64,000 bases of DNA from Planctomycetota bacterium (lineage in GTDB: Bacteria; Planctomycetota; SZUA-567; H5-PLA8), in NCBI GenBank assembly GCA_016200135.1, contig JACQFI010000105.1, forward strand, positions 27,085 to 91,084, given 5' to 3'. The notes under the pieces are model-generated. The model ran no database searches, was not told the origin of the DNA, and was given only the letters and a program-made list of their open reading frames with translations. Below, piece after piece: positions 1 to 9,108 of the stretch (positions within the stretch are counted from its first letter, which is position 1; every line of letters begins with the position of its first letter). A program made the translations under genes and the position numbers.

Positions 1-1797
1 CAAGAGAAAGCGATCGCGGTCTGGAAGACGGTGGTCAAGTACCGCCACCAGGATTCGCCGCCCAACGAGTTTATGGCCTTTGGCGAGAACGTACACGATC
101 CGCTGAAGACGATCCATGTCTACGGCTACGGCATGTGCTGCTGCGCGTCGAGCAACATCGAGGGCCTCGCGCGGTACATCGGCCTGCAGGCGCGCGGGCG
201 CATCATCAACCAGCACAGCGTTCCGGAGGTCTTCTACGACAACGCGTGGCACCTCTTCGATGCTTCGCTGATGAACTATTTCACCAAGACCGACGGCAAG
301 GTGGCGAGCGTCGACGAGATCCACCAGGCGGTGACGGACTGGTTCGCCAAGAGTCCCGAGAACGGCGCGCTGCGCGGGAACGACAACAAGCTGCGCGCGT
401 TCGCGATGAACGAAGGCTGGAAGAAGGGCCCGGAGTTGCTCGCCGGCAGCCCGTTCTACGACAAGAACGGCATCAACCCCGCCGGCTGGCACGGCTGGCC
501 CTCGAACATGCAGGAGTACGACTGGAACGGCAACAAGCTCGGCGGCGTGTACGAGTACGGCCCATCCATGGGCTACCAGCTCAACATTCAGCTCCGCGAG
601 GGCGAGAAGCTTACGCGCAACTGGTTCAACCAGAAGATGAACGTGCCCGGCGATCCGAACGACGAACTCATGTCGTCGCGCAAGTCCCTGGGCTTTCAAG
701 CCAAACTTGGCGATCTCGCGCCGGGCCGCGTCGGCAACGGCACGCTGGAGTACGAGGTTCCGCTCGCGAGCGGCGCTTTCCGAAAGGGCGCTCTCGCGGC
801 GGATAACCTCGCCTGCACAGCCGAAGACAAGGCCGCGCCGGCGGTGCATGTAAAAGATGCCGCAAGCCCCGGCGTGCTGATCGTGCGCATGGCCAGCAGC
901 TACATCTATCTCGACAGCACGCTGAGCTTCAAGGCCGCGGTGGGCTCGGGCGGGGCGATTACGGTCTCCTTCAGCCAGAACAACGGTCTCGACTGGACCG
1001 AGGTCTCGAAGATCGACGCAGCGGGGCCGCAGACGGTGGATCTCAAGAAATACGGTTTCCTGCGCTACGACTATCGCTTGAAGTTTGAGTTCAAGGGCGC
1101 CGGCACGGGGCTCGACACGCTGAACATCAAGCACGGCATCCTGCACTCGCAGGCGCCGCTGCCGCTTCTGACCGAGGGCGAGAACACGGTCACGTTCAAT
1201 GCCGGCGCGCAGGAAGGCACGATCACCTACGAAGGCGCGATGAAGGCCGATCTGGCCAAAGGCAAACAGGTTACCTTTATGGAATATCACCCGGAGCTGA
1301 AGGGCTTGAACGAGGCCATTTTGGGGGTAGGCGACAGCGGCGCGGGCGAGGGCGCCGTGAACGTCGAGACGCCCGGCGAGATGACGCGCATCCGCATGAA
1401 CGCGCACTGGCGCGCCCGCGCAGCGAAGGACGGTTACGAGATCCAGGTCTCGTTCGACGACGGCAAGACGTGGAAGCCGGTCGACAAGCTCGAAGGCCCC
1501 ACCGCCGCCTGCACGAAGTACATCACCATCGGCGATGTGCCCTCGAACACGAAGAAGGCCAAGCTTAAGCTCGTCGGGCACCAGCAGAACACGGCCTGCA
1601 TCTTCGATCTGCGCATCGACGCCGACTACAAGGAACCCAACGGCGGCTTCCGCCCGGTGAAAATCACCTACGTCTGGGACGAGGGCGGCCAGAAGAAGGA
1701 AGACGTCCACGTCGTCAAGAAGGCCAGCGAGAGCTACACGATCAAGATCGCCGGCAAGCCGCTCATGAAGTCGGTCGTGCTGGAAGTCGAGAAGTAG
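1..1797 (+). CDS. Transglutaminase-like protein, 5' end cut by window
   Basis: The frame is open from base 1, so the true start lies upstream; 598 residues are visible. The transglutaminase-like core is clear. Counting from the first GTG at base 31, a Cys cluster (Cys36-38, in a GMCCCAS context) is followed by His62 and Asp77 in an HSVPEVFY...WHLFDAS block, which matches the Cys-His-Asp triad of this superfamily. The rest (about 200-588) is a beta-rich region with sialidase- or fibronectin-like stretches and no recognised catalytic motif. In this superfamily the triad hydrolyses or transfers amide bonds; the substrate here is unknown. The signal peptide, if any, is outside the window. It precedes two secreted beta-helix genes, suggesting a surface or polymer-handling locus. 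High confidence that it is coding, moderate on activity. Confidence 0.85.
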   Translation, partial: QEKAIAVWKTVVKYRHQDSPPNEFMAFGENVHDPLKTIHVYGYGMCCCASSNIEGLARYIGLQARGRIINQHSVPEVFYDNAWHLFDASLMNYFTKTDGKVASVDEIHQAVTDWFAKSPENGALRGNDNKLRAFAMNEGWKKGPELLAGSPFYDKNGINPAGWHGWPSNMQEYDWNGNKLGGVYEYGPSMGYQLNIQLREGEKLTRNWFNQKMNVPGDPNDELMSSRKSLGFQAKLGDLAPGRVGNGTLEYEVPLASGAFRKGALAADNLACTAEDKAAPAVHVKDAASPGVLIVRMASSYIYLDSTLSFKAAVGSGGAITVSFSQNNGLDWTEVSKIDAAGPQTVDLKKYGFLRYDYRLKFEFKGAGTGLDTLNIKHGILHSQAPLPLLTEGENTVTFNAGAQEGTITYEGAMKADLAKGKQVTFMEYHPELKGLNEAILGVGDSGAGEGAVNVETPGEMTRIRMNAHWRARAAKDGYEIQVSFDDGKTWKPVDKLEGPTAACTKYITIGDVPSNTKKAKLKLVGHQQNTACIFDLRIDADYKEPNGGFRPVKITYVWDEGGQKKEDVHVVKKASESYTIKIAGKPLMKSVVLEVEK

Positions 1798-1818
1798 GAA
1801 AGCGGCTCATGGCTCGTA

Positions 1819-1850
1819 GCTCGCGGCAGCATGGAGTTGTTGCCGCGAGC
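1819..1850. terminator. Perfect 10-bp hairpin between CDSs
   Basis: GCTCGCGGCA (1819-1828) pairs perfectly with TGCCGCGAGC (1841-1850) across a 12-nt loop, 22 bases after the stop codon of the upstream gene. No T-run follows, so it could be a processing or attenuation hairpin rather than a strong intrinsic terminator. Confidence 0.45.
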
Positions 1851-1900
1851 CGCGCGCCAGGAGCATTTGTTTACCCGCTCGTTCATCCTGGAGCCGCCGC

Positions 1901-3664
1901 ATGCGCGCCCATGCAATTCCCATCCTGATGATCCTGTCCATCCTGTTCGTTTTTACCGCCCGCGCCGAGAACGCCGCTAAGCCGCAGGGCGAACCGGTGC
2001 TCGACCCGCCGACGCTGCACAGCTTGGGCGTCTACTGGATCGTGCAGGGCGACGACAACCGCAACGCGAAGATCGATTGCCACTACCGCAAGATGGGCGA
2101 GAAGGACTGGAAGGCCGGCCCGCCGCTCTTTCGCGTCGAGAAGGGCGGCCAGAACGGTTTCGGGAAAGAGAAGAACGAGAGCCAGCTCAAGGCGCTCACC
2201 GACGCGTGGATCTTCGCGGGCAGCATGCTGCTGCTGGAACCCGATACGGCGTACGAGATCCAGTTGATGCTCTCCGATCCCGACGGCGGCGCGGCGGAGA
2301 AGGTTCTCCAGGCGCGCACGAACGCCGAGCCCGTCGCGCCGAAAGACGCGCCGCAGCATCACGTCGTCCCGGGAAGCGGCGGCGGTTCGGGCACGGCCAG
2401 CGATCCGTATAAGGGCCTCGCCGAAGCGGAGAAGAACGCGAAGCCCGGCGATGTCTTCCTGCTGCATGCGGGTGTCTACGAAGGGCCGTTCGAGGTCCGC
2501 AAGAGCGGCGAGCCCGGCAAGCCCATCGTCTGGCGCGGCGCGGGCGACGGCGAGGCGGTCCTCGACGGCAAGCAGCCGAAGGACAAGCTTACCGGCAGCC
2601 TGATCGAAGCGACGGGCGTGCACGACGTCTGGTTCGAGAAGCTCTCGCTCCGCAACACGTACAACCTGGTGAAGGCGCACGACGCCGCGCGCATCGTCGT
2701 CCGGCGCTGCCAGCTCTCCGGGATGATCTGCGGCGTCTTCGCGGTCGGGCCCAAGACCGCGCAGTTCTTCATCGCCGACAACGTGATGGAAGGCGTGATG
2801 CCCTGGCCCACGACGCACGAACAGTGGGGCGCGCTGCCCGAGTCCCGCGCGATCTGGCTCGCCGGCGGCGGGCACGAGGCCTGCTACAACCGCATCACGC
2901 ACTGCAAGGACGGGATGGACACGCAGGAATCGCCGCATTCGGTCGCGGTGGACTTCCACCACAACGACGTCAGCGAGATGTTCGACGACGGCTGCGAGAT
3001 GGACGGCTCCGAGCGCAACACGCGCTGCTGGATGAACCGCTTCACCAATGTTTTTCAGGGCGTCTCGATCCAACCGGTCTTCGGCGGGCCGGTGTACGTC
3101 TTCCGCAACGCGCTCTACAACGTTCAGGTCGAGCCCTTCAAGATGCACAACGCTCCGTCGGGCGGGATCTTCTACCACAATACGATCGTAAAGAACGGCG
3201 CGCCGTTGCTGATGCAGACGCCGGAGAAAGTGCGCAACTGCGTCTACCGCAACAATCTCTTCCTCGGCACCGAAGGCCGCGCGCTGCACTTCGATTCGCC
3301 GATGGAGAACTGCGACTACGATTACGACGGCTTCGGAGGATTCAGCGGCGACGTGTTCATGAAGTGGAACAACGTGAAGTACCTGTCGCCTGAGGAGATC
3401 AAGACGAAGTCGCCGATCTATAAACATCTGGTCCTCGTCGATCCCAAGAGCGCCTTCGCCAACGGCGTCCAGCCGCCCGCGGACAATCAGAAGGTCTACG
3501 AGCTTTCACTCAACGACCTGCGCCTGAAAGATGGCTGCGCCGCGATCGACGCCGGGGAAGTGCTGCCTGGCTTCAACGATGGCTTCGCCGGCAAGGCCCC
3601 GGACCTCGGCGCGTACGAACTCGGCGAACCGGTTCCGCACTATGGCCCGCGCGCAGAAAAGTAG
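1901..3664 (+). CDS. Secreted right-handed beta-helix protein (tandem copy 1)
   Basis: 587 residues. Residues 1-22 are a signal peptide (MRAHAIPILMILSILFVFTARA, cleavage before ENAAK), so the protein is exported. An N-terminal beta-sandwich-like region of about 130 residues contains a DDNRN motif. A glycine-rich joint follows (GSGGGSGTASDPYKG), then a parallel beta-helix of the DUF1565/pectate-lyase-like type (about 160-500) with the typical opening HAGVYEGPFEV and repeated short strands containing N and H. The C-terminus has the DLGAYELG motif common at the end of secreted beta-helix proteins. Such proteins bind or cleave polysaccharides, but no catalytic set could be assigned. The next gene is a paralogue of identical length. 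Confidence 0.85.
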   Translation: MRAHAIPILMILSILFVFTARAENAAKPQGEPVLDPPTLHSLGVYWIVQGDDNRNAKIDCHYRKMGEKDWKAGPPLFRVEKGGQNGFGKEKNESQLKALTDAWIFAGSMLLLEPDTAYEIQLMLSDPDGGAAEKVLQARTNAEPVAPKDAPQHHVVPGSGGGSGTASDPYKGLAEAEKNAKPGDVFLLHAGVYEGPFEVRKSGEPGKPIVWRGAGDGEAVLDGKQPKDKLTGSLIEATGVHDVWFEKLSLRNTYNLVKAHDAARIVVRRCQLSGMICGVFAVGPKTAQFFIADNVMEGVMPWPTTHEQWGALPESRAIWLAGGGHEACYNRITHCKDGMDTQESPHSVAVDFHHNDVSEMFDDGCEMDGSERNTRCWMNRFTNVFQGVSIQPVFGGPVYVFRNALYNVQVEPFKMHNAPSGGIFYHNTIVKNGAPLLMQTPEKVRNCVYRNNLFLGTEGRALHFDSPMENCDYDYDGFGGFSGDVFMKWNNVKYLSPEEIKTKSPIYKHLVLVDPKSAFANGVQPPADNQKVYELSLNDLRLKDGCAAIDAGEVLPGFNDGFAGKAPDLGAYELGEPVPHYGPRAEK

Positions 3665-3684
3665 GTCAGACCTTCTTGTCTGAT
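3665..3684. repeat. Small hairpin between tandem beta-helix genes
   Basis: GTCAGAC and GTCTGAT form a 7-bp stem (one G-T) around a short loop directly after the TAG stop of the first beta-helix gene. No T-run follows. It may act as a weak terminator or an RNA-stability hairpin between the two paralogues. Confidence 0.3.
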
Positions 3685-3792
3685 CCTGAAGGGTTCCGTT
3701 CTCCATCCTGGTTTTGAGCACGCAGACGAACCACTCAGGTGTAGAAATAGATCATAAAGCGAGTGCACACAATCGTCCTTCGGAGCGAACCC

Positions 3793-5556
3793 ATGCGCGT
3801 GCGTGCCTGTCCCATCCTGCTTGTCCTGTCCAGCCTGTGCGTTTGCTCCGCCCGCGCCGAGAACGCGTCCAAGCCGCATGGCGACCCGCAGCTCGATGCG
3901 CCGACGCTGCTCAGCCTGGGCGCGTGGTGGATCGTCGAAGGCGACGACAACAGGAACGCCGCGGTGGCCTGCGCATACCGCAAGACCGGCGAGACGGACT
4001 GGCATAAAGGCCCGCCGCTCTTCCGTGTGGAGAAGGGCGCGCACAAAGGCGTCGAGAAAGAGAAGAACGAACAGACCAAGACCGCCGTGCCGGAGAACGC
4101 GTGGCTCTTCGCCGGCAGCCTGCTCCTGCTGCAGCCCGACACGGAATACGAGTGGAAGTTTACGCTCAAAGATCCCGACGGCGGCGATACCGAGAAGACG
4201 CTTAAGGCGCGCACGATCGCCGAGCCCATCGCGCCCGCGGACCTGAAGGTTCTGCATGTCGGGCCCGGAAGCGGCGGCGGGACCGGCACGAAGGACGATC
4301 CTTTCAAGGGCCTGAATGCCGCGCAGGACGCCGCCGCGCCGGGGACGTTGCTGCTTGTGCACGCCGGCGTGTACGAAGCGCCGTTCGAGGTCAAAAAGAG
4401 CGGCGAGCCGGGCAAGCCGATTGTCTGGCGCGGCGCGGGCGACGGCGAGACGATAATCGACGGCAAGGGCGCGGGCGAGAAGCACGCGGGCCGGGGCATC
4501 TCCGCCAGCGACACGCACGACGTCTGGTTCGAGAAACTCACCATACGCAATGCGGACTACGGGTTTGTCGGCCACGACTCGGCGCGGCTGGTGGTCCGCC
4601 GCTGCCATTTCCACGATGTCGAGTACGGCCTCACCTGGACGCGCAACAGCAAGGACCAGACCAATGGCTTCTTTGTCTGCGATAACGTCATCGAAGGCCC
4701 GTCCACTTGGCCGCGCACCAAAGGCATCGAGAACGCGCGCGGCATCCAGGCCACGGGGCAGGGCCACGTGATCTGCTACAACCGCATCCGCGCCTTCGCC
4801 GACGCCATGGATACGTTCGGCTCGCAGCGCTGCATGGCGATGGACTTCCACAACAACGAGATCAGCGAGTGCACCGACGACGGCGAGGAGATGGACTACT
4901 CCGAGCGCAACACGCGCACCTTCCACAACCGCTTCACGAACGTCTACCAGGGCATCTCCGTGCAGCCGGTCTACGGCGGGCCCGTCTACATCTTCCGCAA
5001 CGCGGTGTACAACGTCGTCGTTGAGCCGTTCAAGGTCCACAACAGCCCGTCGGGCGCGCTGATGTTTCACAACTCGTTCGTGAAAAAAGGCGAGCCGCTG
5101 ATGGTCTGGACCGCCGAACGCTTCCACAACTGCTGGTACCGGAACAATCTCTTTATCGGGAGCAGCGGGCGCGCTTTCGACTGTTCGCCCATGAACGTGG
5201 ATTGCGACTTCGACTACGACGGCTTTGGCGGGTTCTCGGGCGAGGTCTTCATCAAGTGGAACAACGTGAAGTACGCGACGCCCGAAGAGATCCGCACCAA
5301 AGGCCCGGTCTATAAGCACGTCGTCGTGGTCGATCCCGCTACGGCCTTTGCCAGCGGCGCCAAGCCGCCCGACGAGCCCAAGCAGCAGCAGGACCTGAAG
5401 CTCAATGACCTGCGCCTGAAAGAAGGCAGCGCCGCCATCGACGCCGGCGAAGCGCTGCCCGGCATGAACGACGGCTTCGCCGGGAAGGCCCCGGACCTTG
5501 GCGCGTACGAACTTGGCGAAGCCCTGCCGCACTACGGCCCACGGCCGGAGAAGTAA
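3793..5556 (+). CDS. Secreted right-handed beta-helix protein (tandem copy 2)
   Basis: 587 residues, exactly the length of the preceding paralogue and alignable with it along its whole length by eye. I chose ATG 3793 because it places the signal peptide (MRVRACPILLVLSSLCVCSARA) at the N-terminus; the in-frame GTG at 3763 would add ten unlikely residues. Shared blocks include GPPLFRVEKG, PGSGGG, HAGVYE.PFEV.KSGEPGKPIVWRG, WNNVKY and DLGAYELGE. The organisation is the same as copy 1: signal peptide, beta-sandwich-like N-domain, parallel beta-helix, conserved tail. The pair looks like a local gene duplication that has since diverged, most in the middle of the helix where a ligand groove would lie. 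Substrate unknown; a lyase or polysaccharide-binding role is an inference. Confidence 0.85.
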   Translation: MRVRACPILLVLSSLCVCSARAENASKPHGDPQLDAPTLLSLGAWWIVEGDDNRNAAVACAYRKTGETDWHKGPPLFRVEKGAHKGVEKEKNEQTKTAVPENAWLFAGSLLLLQPDTEYEWKFTLKDPDGGDTEKTLKARTIAEPIAPADLKVLHVGPGSGGGTGTKDDPFKGLNAAQDAAAPGTLLLVHAGVYEAPFEVKKSGEPGKPIVWRGAGDGETIIDGKGAGEKHAGRGISASDTHDVWFEKLTIRNADYGFVGHDSARLVVRRCHFHDVEYGLTWTRNSKDQTNGFFVCDNVIEGPSTWPRTKGIENARGIQATGQGHVICYNRIRAFADAMDTFGSQRCMAMDFHNNEISECTDDGEEMDYSERNTRTFHNRFTNVYQGISVQPVYGGPVYIFRNAVYNVVVEPFKVHNSPSGALMFHNSFVKKGEPLMVWTAERFHNCWYRNNLFIGSSGRAFDCSPMNVDCDFDYDGFGGFSGEVFIKWNNVKYATPEEIRTKGPVYKHVVVVDPATAFASGAKPPDEPKQQQDLKLNDLRLKEGSAAIDAGEALPGMNDGFAGKAPDLGAYELGEALPHYGPRPEK

Positions 5557-5757
5557 CAGTACTTCAAGCACGAGATTCGAAAGATGCCTGGCCGCTAAGT
5601 GGCTGGAAATTAATCGCGTTCCTTATCACCTTATCTCTGCCTACTTATTTCCCAAGAAAGAAAGTGGTGAATAGGATGGTGTTGCCTACACTTCGCAAAG
5701 TTCAGGCCGCCAAAGCGGCATGAGGCTTGCCACCGATTCCGGATCAGGAATGAAACC

Positions 5758-6729
5758 ATGCGCGCAATGATGATAGGACAACTCTTGCTTGGCATGAGCA
5801 TGGCGTGGTCCGGGGAGAACTCGGCCGAGGGCGCGACCAAAGGCTGGCCCGCCGAAGTAGTTGAGATTAAATACAAGAGTTCCGCCGACAACACGGACCA
5901 GCCTGCGCTTTTTTACACGCCAAAGAGCGATGCGCCAAAGCCGTTGCTGGTGGGCCTGCACACTTGGGGCGGAGATTACGCGCAGAACACCGATGCGCCG
6001 TATGCGAAGTGGGCCATTGAAAAAGGCTGGGTGTTCATCCATCCCCATTTTCGCGGATCGAACACCAACCCAAAGGCAACGGGCTCTGAATGGGTGGTGA
6101 AGGATATCCTGAGCGCCGTGGAATATGCGAAATCCGCCGCCAAGGTGGACGCATCGCGAATTTACCTCGCAGGCGTATCGGGTGGAGGATACGGCACCTT
6201 GCTGATGGCCGGACGCGCGCCAGAGGTCTGGGCGGGCGTTTCAGCATGGGCCGCGATCAGCGATTTGAAGGCCTGGCACGCCGAATCTCTGGTCAAAAAT
6301 CCTTCGTATGCGGGCGACATCGAGCGATCGTGCGGCGGAAAGCCCGAAGACGGCACTCCCGCCGAAGCGGAGGCCAAAAAGAGGTCGCCTTTGACTTACC
6401 TGGCCGCCGCCCAAAAAATGCCCGTCAGCATCAACGTCGGCATTCACGACGGGCACAAGGGCAGCGTGCCCGTCAGCCACTCGCTCAATGCCTTTAATGC
6501 ATTGGCCGATGCCAAGGACCGCCTGACCGCTGAACAAATTACGTGGTTTACGGAAAAAGAATCGGTGCCCGAAGACCTGAAGGCGGAAAAAGTAGACGAT
6601 CCATCTCATGCCAAAAAGAAGGTGCTATTCCGCCGTAAATCGGGAAACGTGGTGCTCACGGTTTTCGAAGGCGGCCATGAAATTGTTTTTGAAGCTGCTT
6701 TGGGCTGGCTGGAACAACAGAAGCGATAA
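5758..6729 (+). CDS. Alpha/beta hydrolase (S9/PHB-depolymerase-like)
   Basis: 323 residues with an alpha/beta-hydrolase fold. The HTWGGDY oxyanion region lies near residue 68, the nucleophile elbow GVSGGG carries Ser141, the acid is probably Asp231 (GIHDGH) and the base His307 (EGGHE). Length and motifs fit secreted esterases or prolyl-oligopeptidase-like hydrolases. The start ATG has a good ribosome site (AGGAATGAAACC). The N-terminus (MRAMMIGQLLLGMSMAWSGE) is a short hydrophobic signal-like segment, so export is likely but not certain. Third-position GC is visibly lower than in the beta-helix genes just upstream, which may mean separate acquisition. The substrate, an ester or peptide, cannot be told from sequence. 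Confidence 0.85.
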   Translation: MRAMMIGQLLLGMSMAWSGENSAEGATKGWPAEVVEIKYKSSADNTDQPALFYTPKSDAPKPLLVGLHTWGGDYAQNTDAPYAKWAIEKGWVFIHPHFRGSNTNPKATGSEWVVKDILSAVEYAKSAAKVDASRIYLAGVSGGGYGTLLMAGRAPEVWAGVSAWAAISDLKAWHAESLVKNPSYAGDIERSCGGKPEDGTPAEAEAKKRSPLTYLAAAQKMPVSINVGIHDGHKGSVPVSHSLNAFNALADAKDRLTAEQITWFTEKESVPEDLKAEKVDDPSHAKKKVLFRRKSGNVVLTVFEGGHEIVFEAALGWLEQQKR

Positions 6730-7060
6730 CGGTTTGTGGCGCGTCGGAGACCCACGGTCGCGCCGTTCGCTCGTAGATGTCGTGAATAGGCTTCCTTCTC
6801 GCTGCGTTTGGGATGTTTCTTCGCGGAACAACCCGTTTATCACACAGTAGGGAGCCTGTTCGCAGCATCACCAGATCGAGAGGTCCTCACCGACGTTTCG
6901 GGAATGGTTTCGAAATTCGAGTCTGCCGTTCATAACCTCCACATTTTTCAAAGGTTTGCGCATGGCTGGCGTCTAGCAGATGAACGCGTGCGCGCGGTCA
7001 TGATTTGGGGGAAGTTTGTCGAACTTAACGGCTTTGAGAGAAACAACTTAGGCTAAGCGC
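6730..7060. other. Intergenic region upstream of sigma-factor gene
   Basis: 331 bases without a convincing gene; short frames here lack coding bias and ribosome sites. A GGAACAACC string near 6825 resembles an ECF-type -35 (GGAAC), which would fit autoregulation of the sigma factor, but no paired -10 element could be defended. A GGCGCG/CGCGCC 6-bp hairpin follows the hydrolase gene without a T-run. Confidence 0.4.
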
Positions 7061-7879
7061 ATGGGCTCCTCAGTCTTTAACCTTGAAGCTCCCGCATCTT
7101 GGGGAGTATCCTGGAACGGCCAGACTGGCGGCGCTAAGGCGCAGGGCGAAACGCGGAAAGCGCCCAGCGAAGCCGGACCGGCGGAACCGGGGGGAGCCGT
7201 GTCGTCCCAGCGCATTCACCGCATCGAGAGCGGCGGTCCCACGCCCGCGGCGCCGAAGGCCGTGGCGGGCCGCGTAGAAGTCTCGGGGAAACTCGAGACG
7301 TCGATGCAGCGCACGGCGCTGGACAGCAAGATCCTCGACCTTGTCGACCGCTTTCGCCGCGGCGACGATAGCAGCTTCGAGGAACTCGCGCCGCTGGCCG
7401 GGCGCATGGCGTACCATCTGGCGCTGCGTTCCGTGGCCGATTCCAACGTGGCCGAGGACATCGCGCAGGAAGCGCTCGTGCGGCTTTACAAGCACGTCCG
7501 CGAGATCGAAGGCATCGGCGCGTTCAAGACCTGGTTCTACCGCATCGTCCTCAATCTGGTAAACGACCACTACCGCCGCTTCTCGCGGCAGGATTCGGCG
7601 CTCACGACGCTCGAGGACATCCGTGCGGTGGAGATGCGCGCGCGCAACGAGCCGCTCACCGAGTTGGAGCGCGACGGCCTGCGCGCGAGCCTGAACGAGG
7701 CGCTGGAGAGCCTGGACGAAAAGCATCGCGAAGTCTTTCTGATGAAGGAAGTGGAGGGCCTGGGGCACGCGGAGATCGCGAAGGTCCTGGGCGTGCCGGA
7801 AGGCACGGTCTGGTCGCGCCTGAGTTACGCGCGCCGGAAACTCCAGGAGAAACTCAGGCGCCGCGGATACAAACCGTAG
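7061..7879 (+). CDS. RNA polymerase ECF-type sigma factor
   Basis: 272 residues as drawn. From about residue 82 (Met at 7304) the protein is a standard sigma-70 family/ECF factor: region 2 includes RFRRGDDSSFEEL...AEDIAQEALVRLYKHVREIEGIGAFKTWFYRIVLNLVNDHYRR, and region 4 includes L..LDEKHREVFLMKEVEGLGHAEIAKVLGVPEGTVWSRLSYARRKL. The first 80 residues are Pro/Ala/Gly-rich and unlike sigma factors; high third-position GC suggests they are translated from about 7110 on, but GTG 7199 (preceded by GGGGGGAG) or ATG 7304 are alternative starts. It is followed after 97 bases by its likely anti-sigma factor. It should direct RNA polymerase to a small stress regulon. Family call firm, start uncertain. 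Confidence 0.9.
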   Translation: MGSSVFNLEAPASWGVSWNGQTGGAKAQGETRKAPSEAGPAEPGGAVSSQRIHRIESGGPTPAAPKAVAGRVEVSGKLETSMQRTALDSKILDLVDRFRRGDDSSFEELAPLAGRMAYHLALRSVADSNVAEDIAQEALVRLYKHVREIEGIGAFKTWFYRIVLNLVNDHYRRFSRQDSALTTLEDIRAVEMRARNEPLTELERDGLRASLNEALESLDEKHREVFLMKEVEGLGHAEIAKVLGVPEGTVWSRLSYARRKLQEKLRRRGYKP

Positions 7880-7976
7880 GGTTCGGGAAGCAAGGGCGCG
7901 CGCGGGCGCTTTGATCGAAGGCCCGGCCGGGGAGCGCGTCCAGTAAGTGAAAGAGCAGAGGGGGCGGTCGAAATCC

Positions 7977-9014
7977 ATGAGTGAAGCCAGCAACAACGGG
8001 GTCCTTTCCTGCGCCGGCGCGCGCGAACACCTGAGCGACTTGCTCGATATCCGACGCGGCGAGACGCCCGCGCCCGGCGCGACGCCGCTGTCCGATCCCT
8101 TGCTGCGCACGCGCGTGGAAGAGCACGTCGACGGCTGCCCGGACTGCCGGCTGGAGCTGCAAGGGTTGAGCGAGATCGGGCTGGCCTTCGCGGAATTCCG
8201 CGTGGGGGAGCGGCCCGCGCAGGATTTCGACGGCTACGCGCAGGCCGTGCGCGCGCGCATCCACGGCGGCGGTAAGGTGATCCCGATGCCCGGCCGCGCG
8301 ACGGTAAGAGTGCGCGAGAGCCGCATGCCCGGCTGGCGCAGGCTGGCTGGCGTTGCCGTCAGCAGCGCCGCCGCGGCCGTGCTGGCCGTGACGATGCTTC
8401 CGCATGTCTTCTCGACACACAAGACGAAGCGAACCCAGGTTCCGCCGCCTGCCGAGAACGTCGCGGATACGTCGGGCGACCGCTGGACGAACATGCAGGC
8501 GGTGCCGAATCCGCTGGCGCCGAAGGTCGTCGATGTGGGGCTGACGGATCAGACCGAATTCATCATGCGCGGGCAAGTGGGCGGGAACCAGACGGTTCAG
8601 CTCGGGAAGAACTCCGTCGACACGTTGAAGTACCTCAAACAGACCGTGGAACGCGAGGGCATGGTGCGCTTCCTGGAGCGCCCGCCCGAGGGCGAACTGC
8701 CGCATCTCGGCGCGGAGTTGGCTGTGAGCACCGACGAGAAGGCCAATCCCGAAGGCTGCTTGAAGGGGCTGGCCGTCTGGGATGTGATCGGCGGAAGCCC
8801 CGCCTACCACGCGGGTCTGCGGAAGGGCACGTATATCCTGAACATCAACGGCGTGGACTTCGAGAAGAGCACGCTGCCGGAAGCGATCAAGTACGTCAAC
8901 GTGCTGCATCAGCTCAACAAGAACGAGCTCGTGCAAGTCGATTACGCGGAGTTCGACGGGAACGACTGGGTGATCCGCCGCGGCAAGGCGCAGGTGGGCG
9001 CGTTCGGGCAGTAA
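7977..9014 (+). CDS. Zinc-binding anti-sigma factor with PDZ domain
   Basis: 345 residues from ATG 7977, which is preceded by GAGGGGG. The N-terminus carries the anti-sigma zinc-finger signature His50-x3-Cys54-x2-Cys57 (EEHVDGCPDCRLEL). A single transmembrane helix spans about 122-142 (AGVAVSSAAAAVLAVTML). The outside part ends in a PDZ domain (about 230-340: GCLKGLAVWDVIGGSPAYHAGLRKGTYILNINGVDF). The upstream neighbour is an ECF sigma factor, the classic pairing, so this protein probably holds that sigma at the inner membrane face. The PDZ sits on the far side of the membrane and might bind exposed C-termini of misfolded envelope proteins, as DegS and RseP PDZ domains do. That sensing role is inferred; a fused PDZ in an anti-sigma protein is unusual. 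Confidence 0.85.
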   Translation: MSEASNNGVLSCAGAREHLSDLLDIRRGETPAPGATPLSDPLLRTRVEEHVDGCPDCRLELQGLSEIGLAFAEFRVGERPAQDFDGYAQAVRARIHGGGKVIPMPGRATVRVRESRMPGWRRLAGVAVSSAAAAVLAVTMLPHVFSTHKTKRTQVPPPAENVADTSGDRWTNMQAVPNPLAPKVVDVGLTDQTEFIMRGQVGGNQTVQLGKNSVDTLKYLKQTVEREGMVRFLERPPEGELPHLGAELAVSTDEKANPEGCLKGLAVWDVIGGSPAYHAGLRKGTYILNINGVDFEKSTLPEAIKYVNVLHQLNKNELVQVDYAEFDGNDWVIRRGKAQVGAFGQ

Positions 9015-9108
9015 CTCTTTTTGAGTGCCGCAGGCAAATTCAGAACAACAAGAAACCTAGCTTCCGTCCAGCCAGAAAATAACACCCGACATAACACTTT
9101 TTCATAAT

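Noticed and set aside
6808..7056. 82-codon frame before the sigma factor
   Set aside because: No ribosome site, AT/GC third-position pattern unlike genes, no homology pattern.
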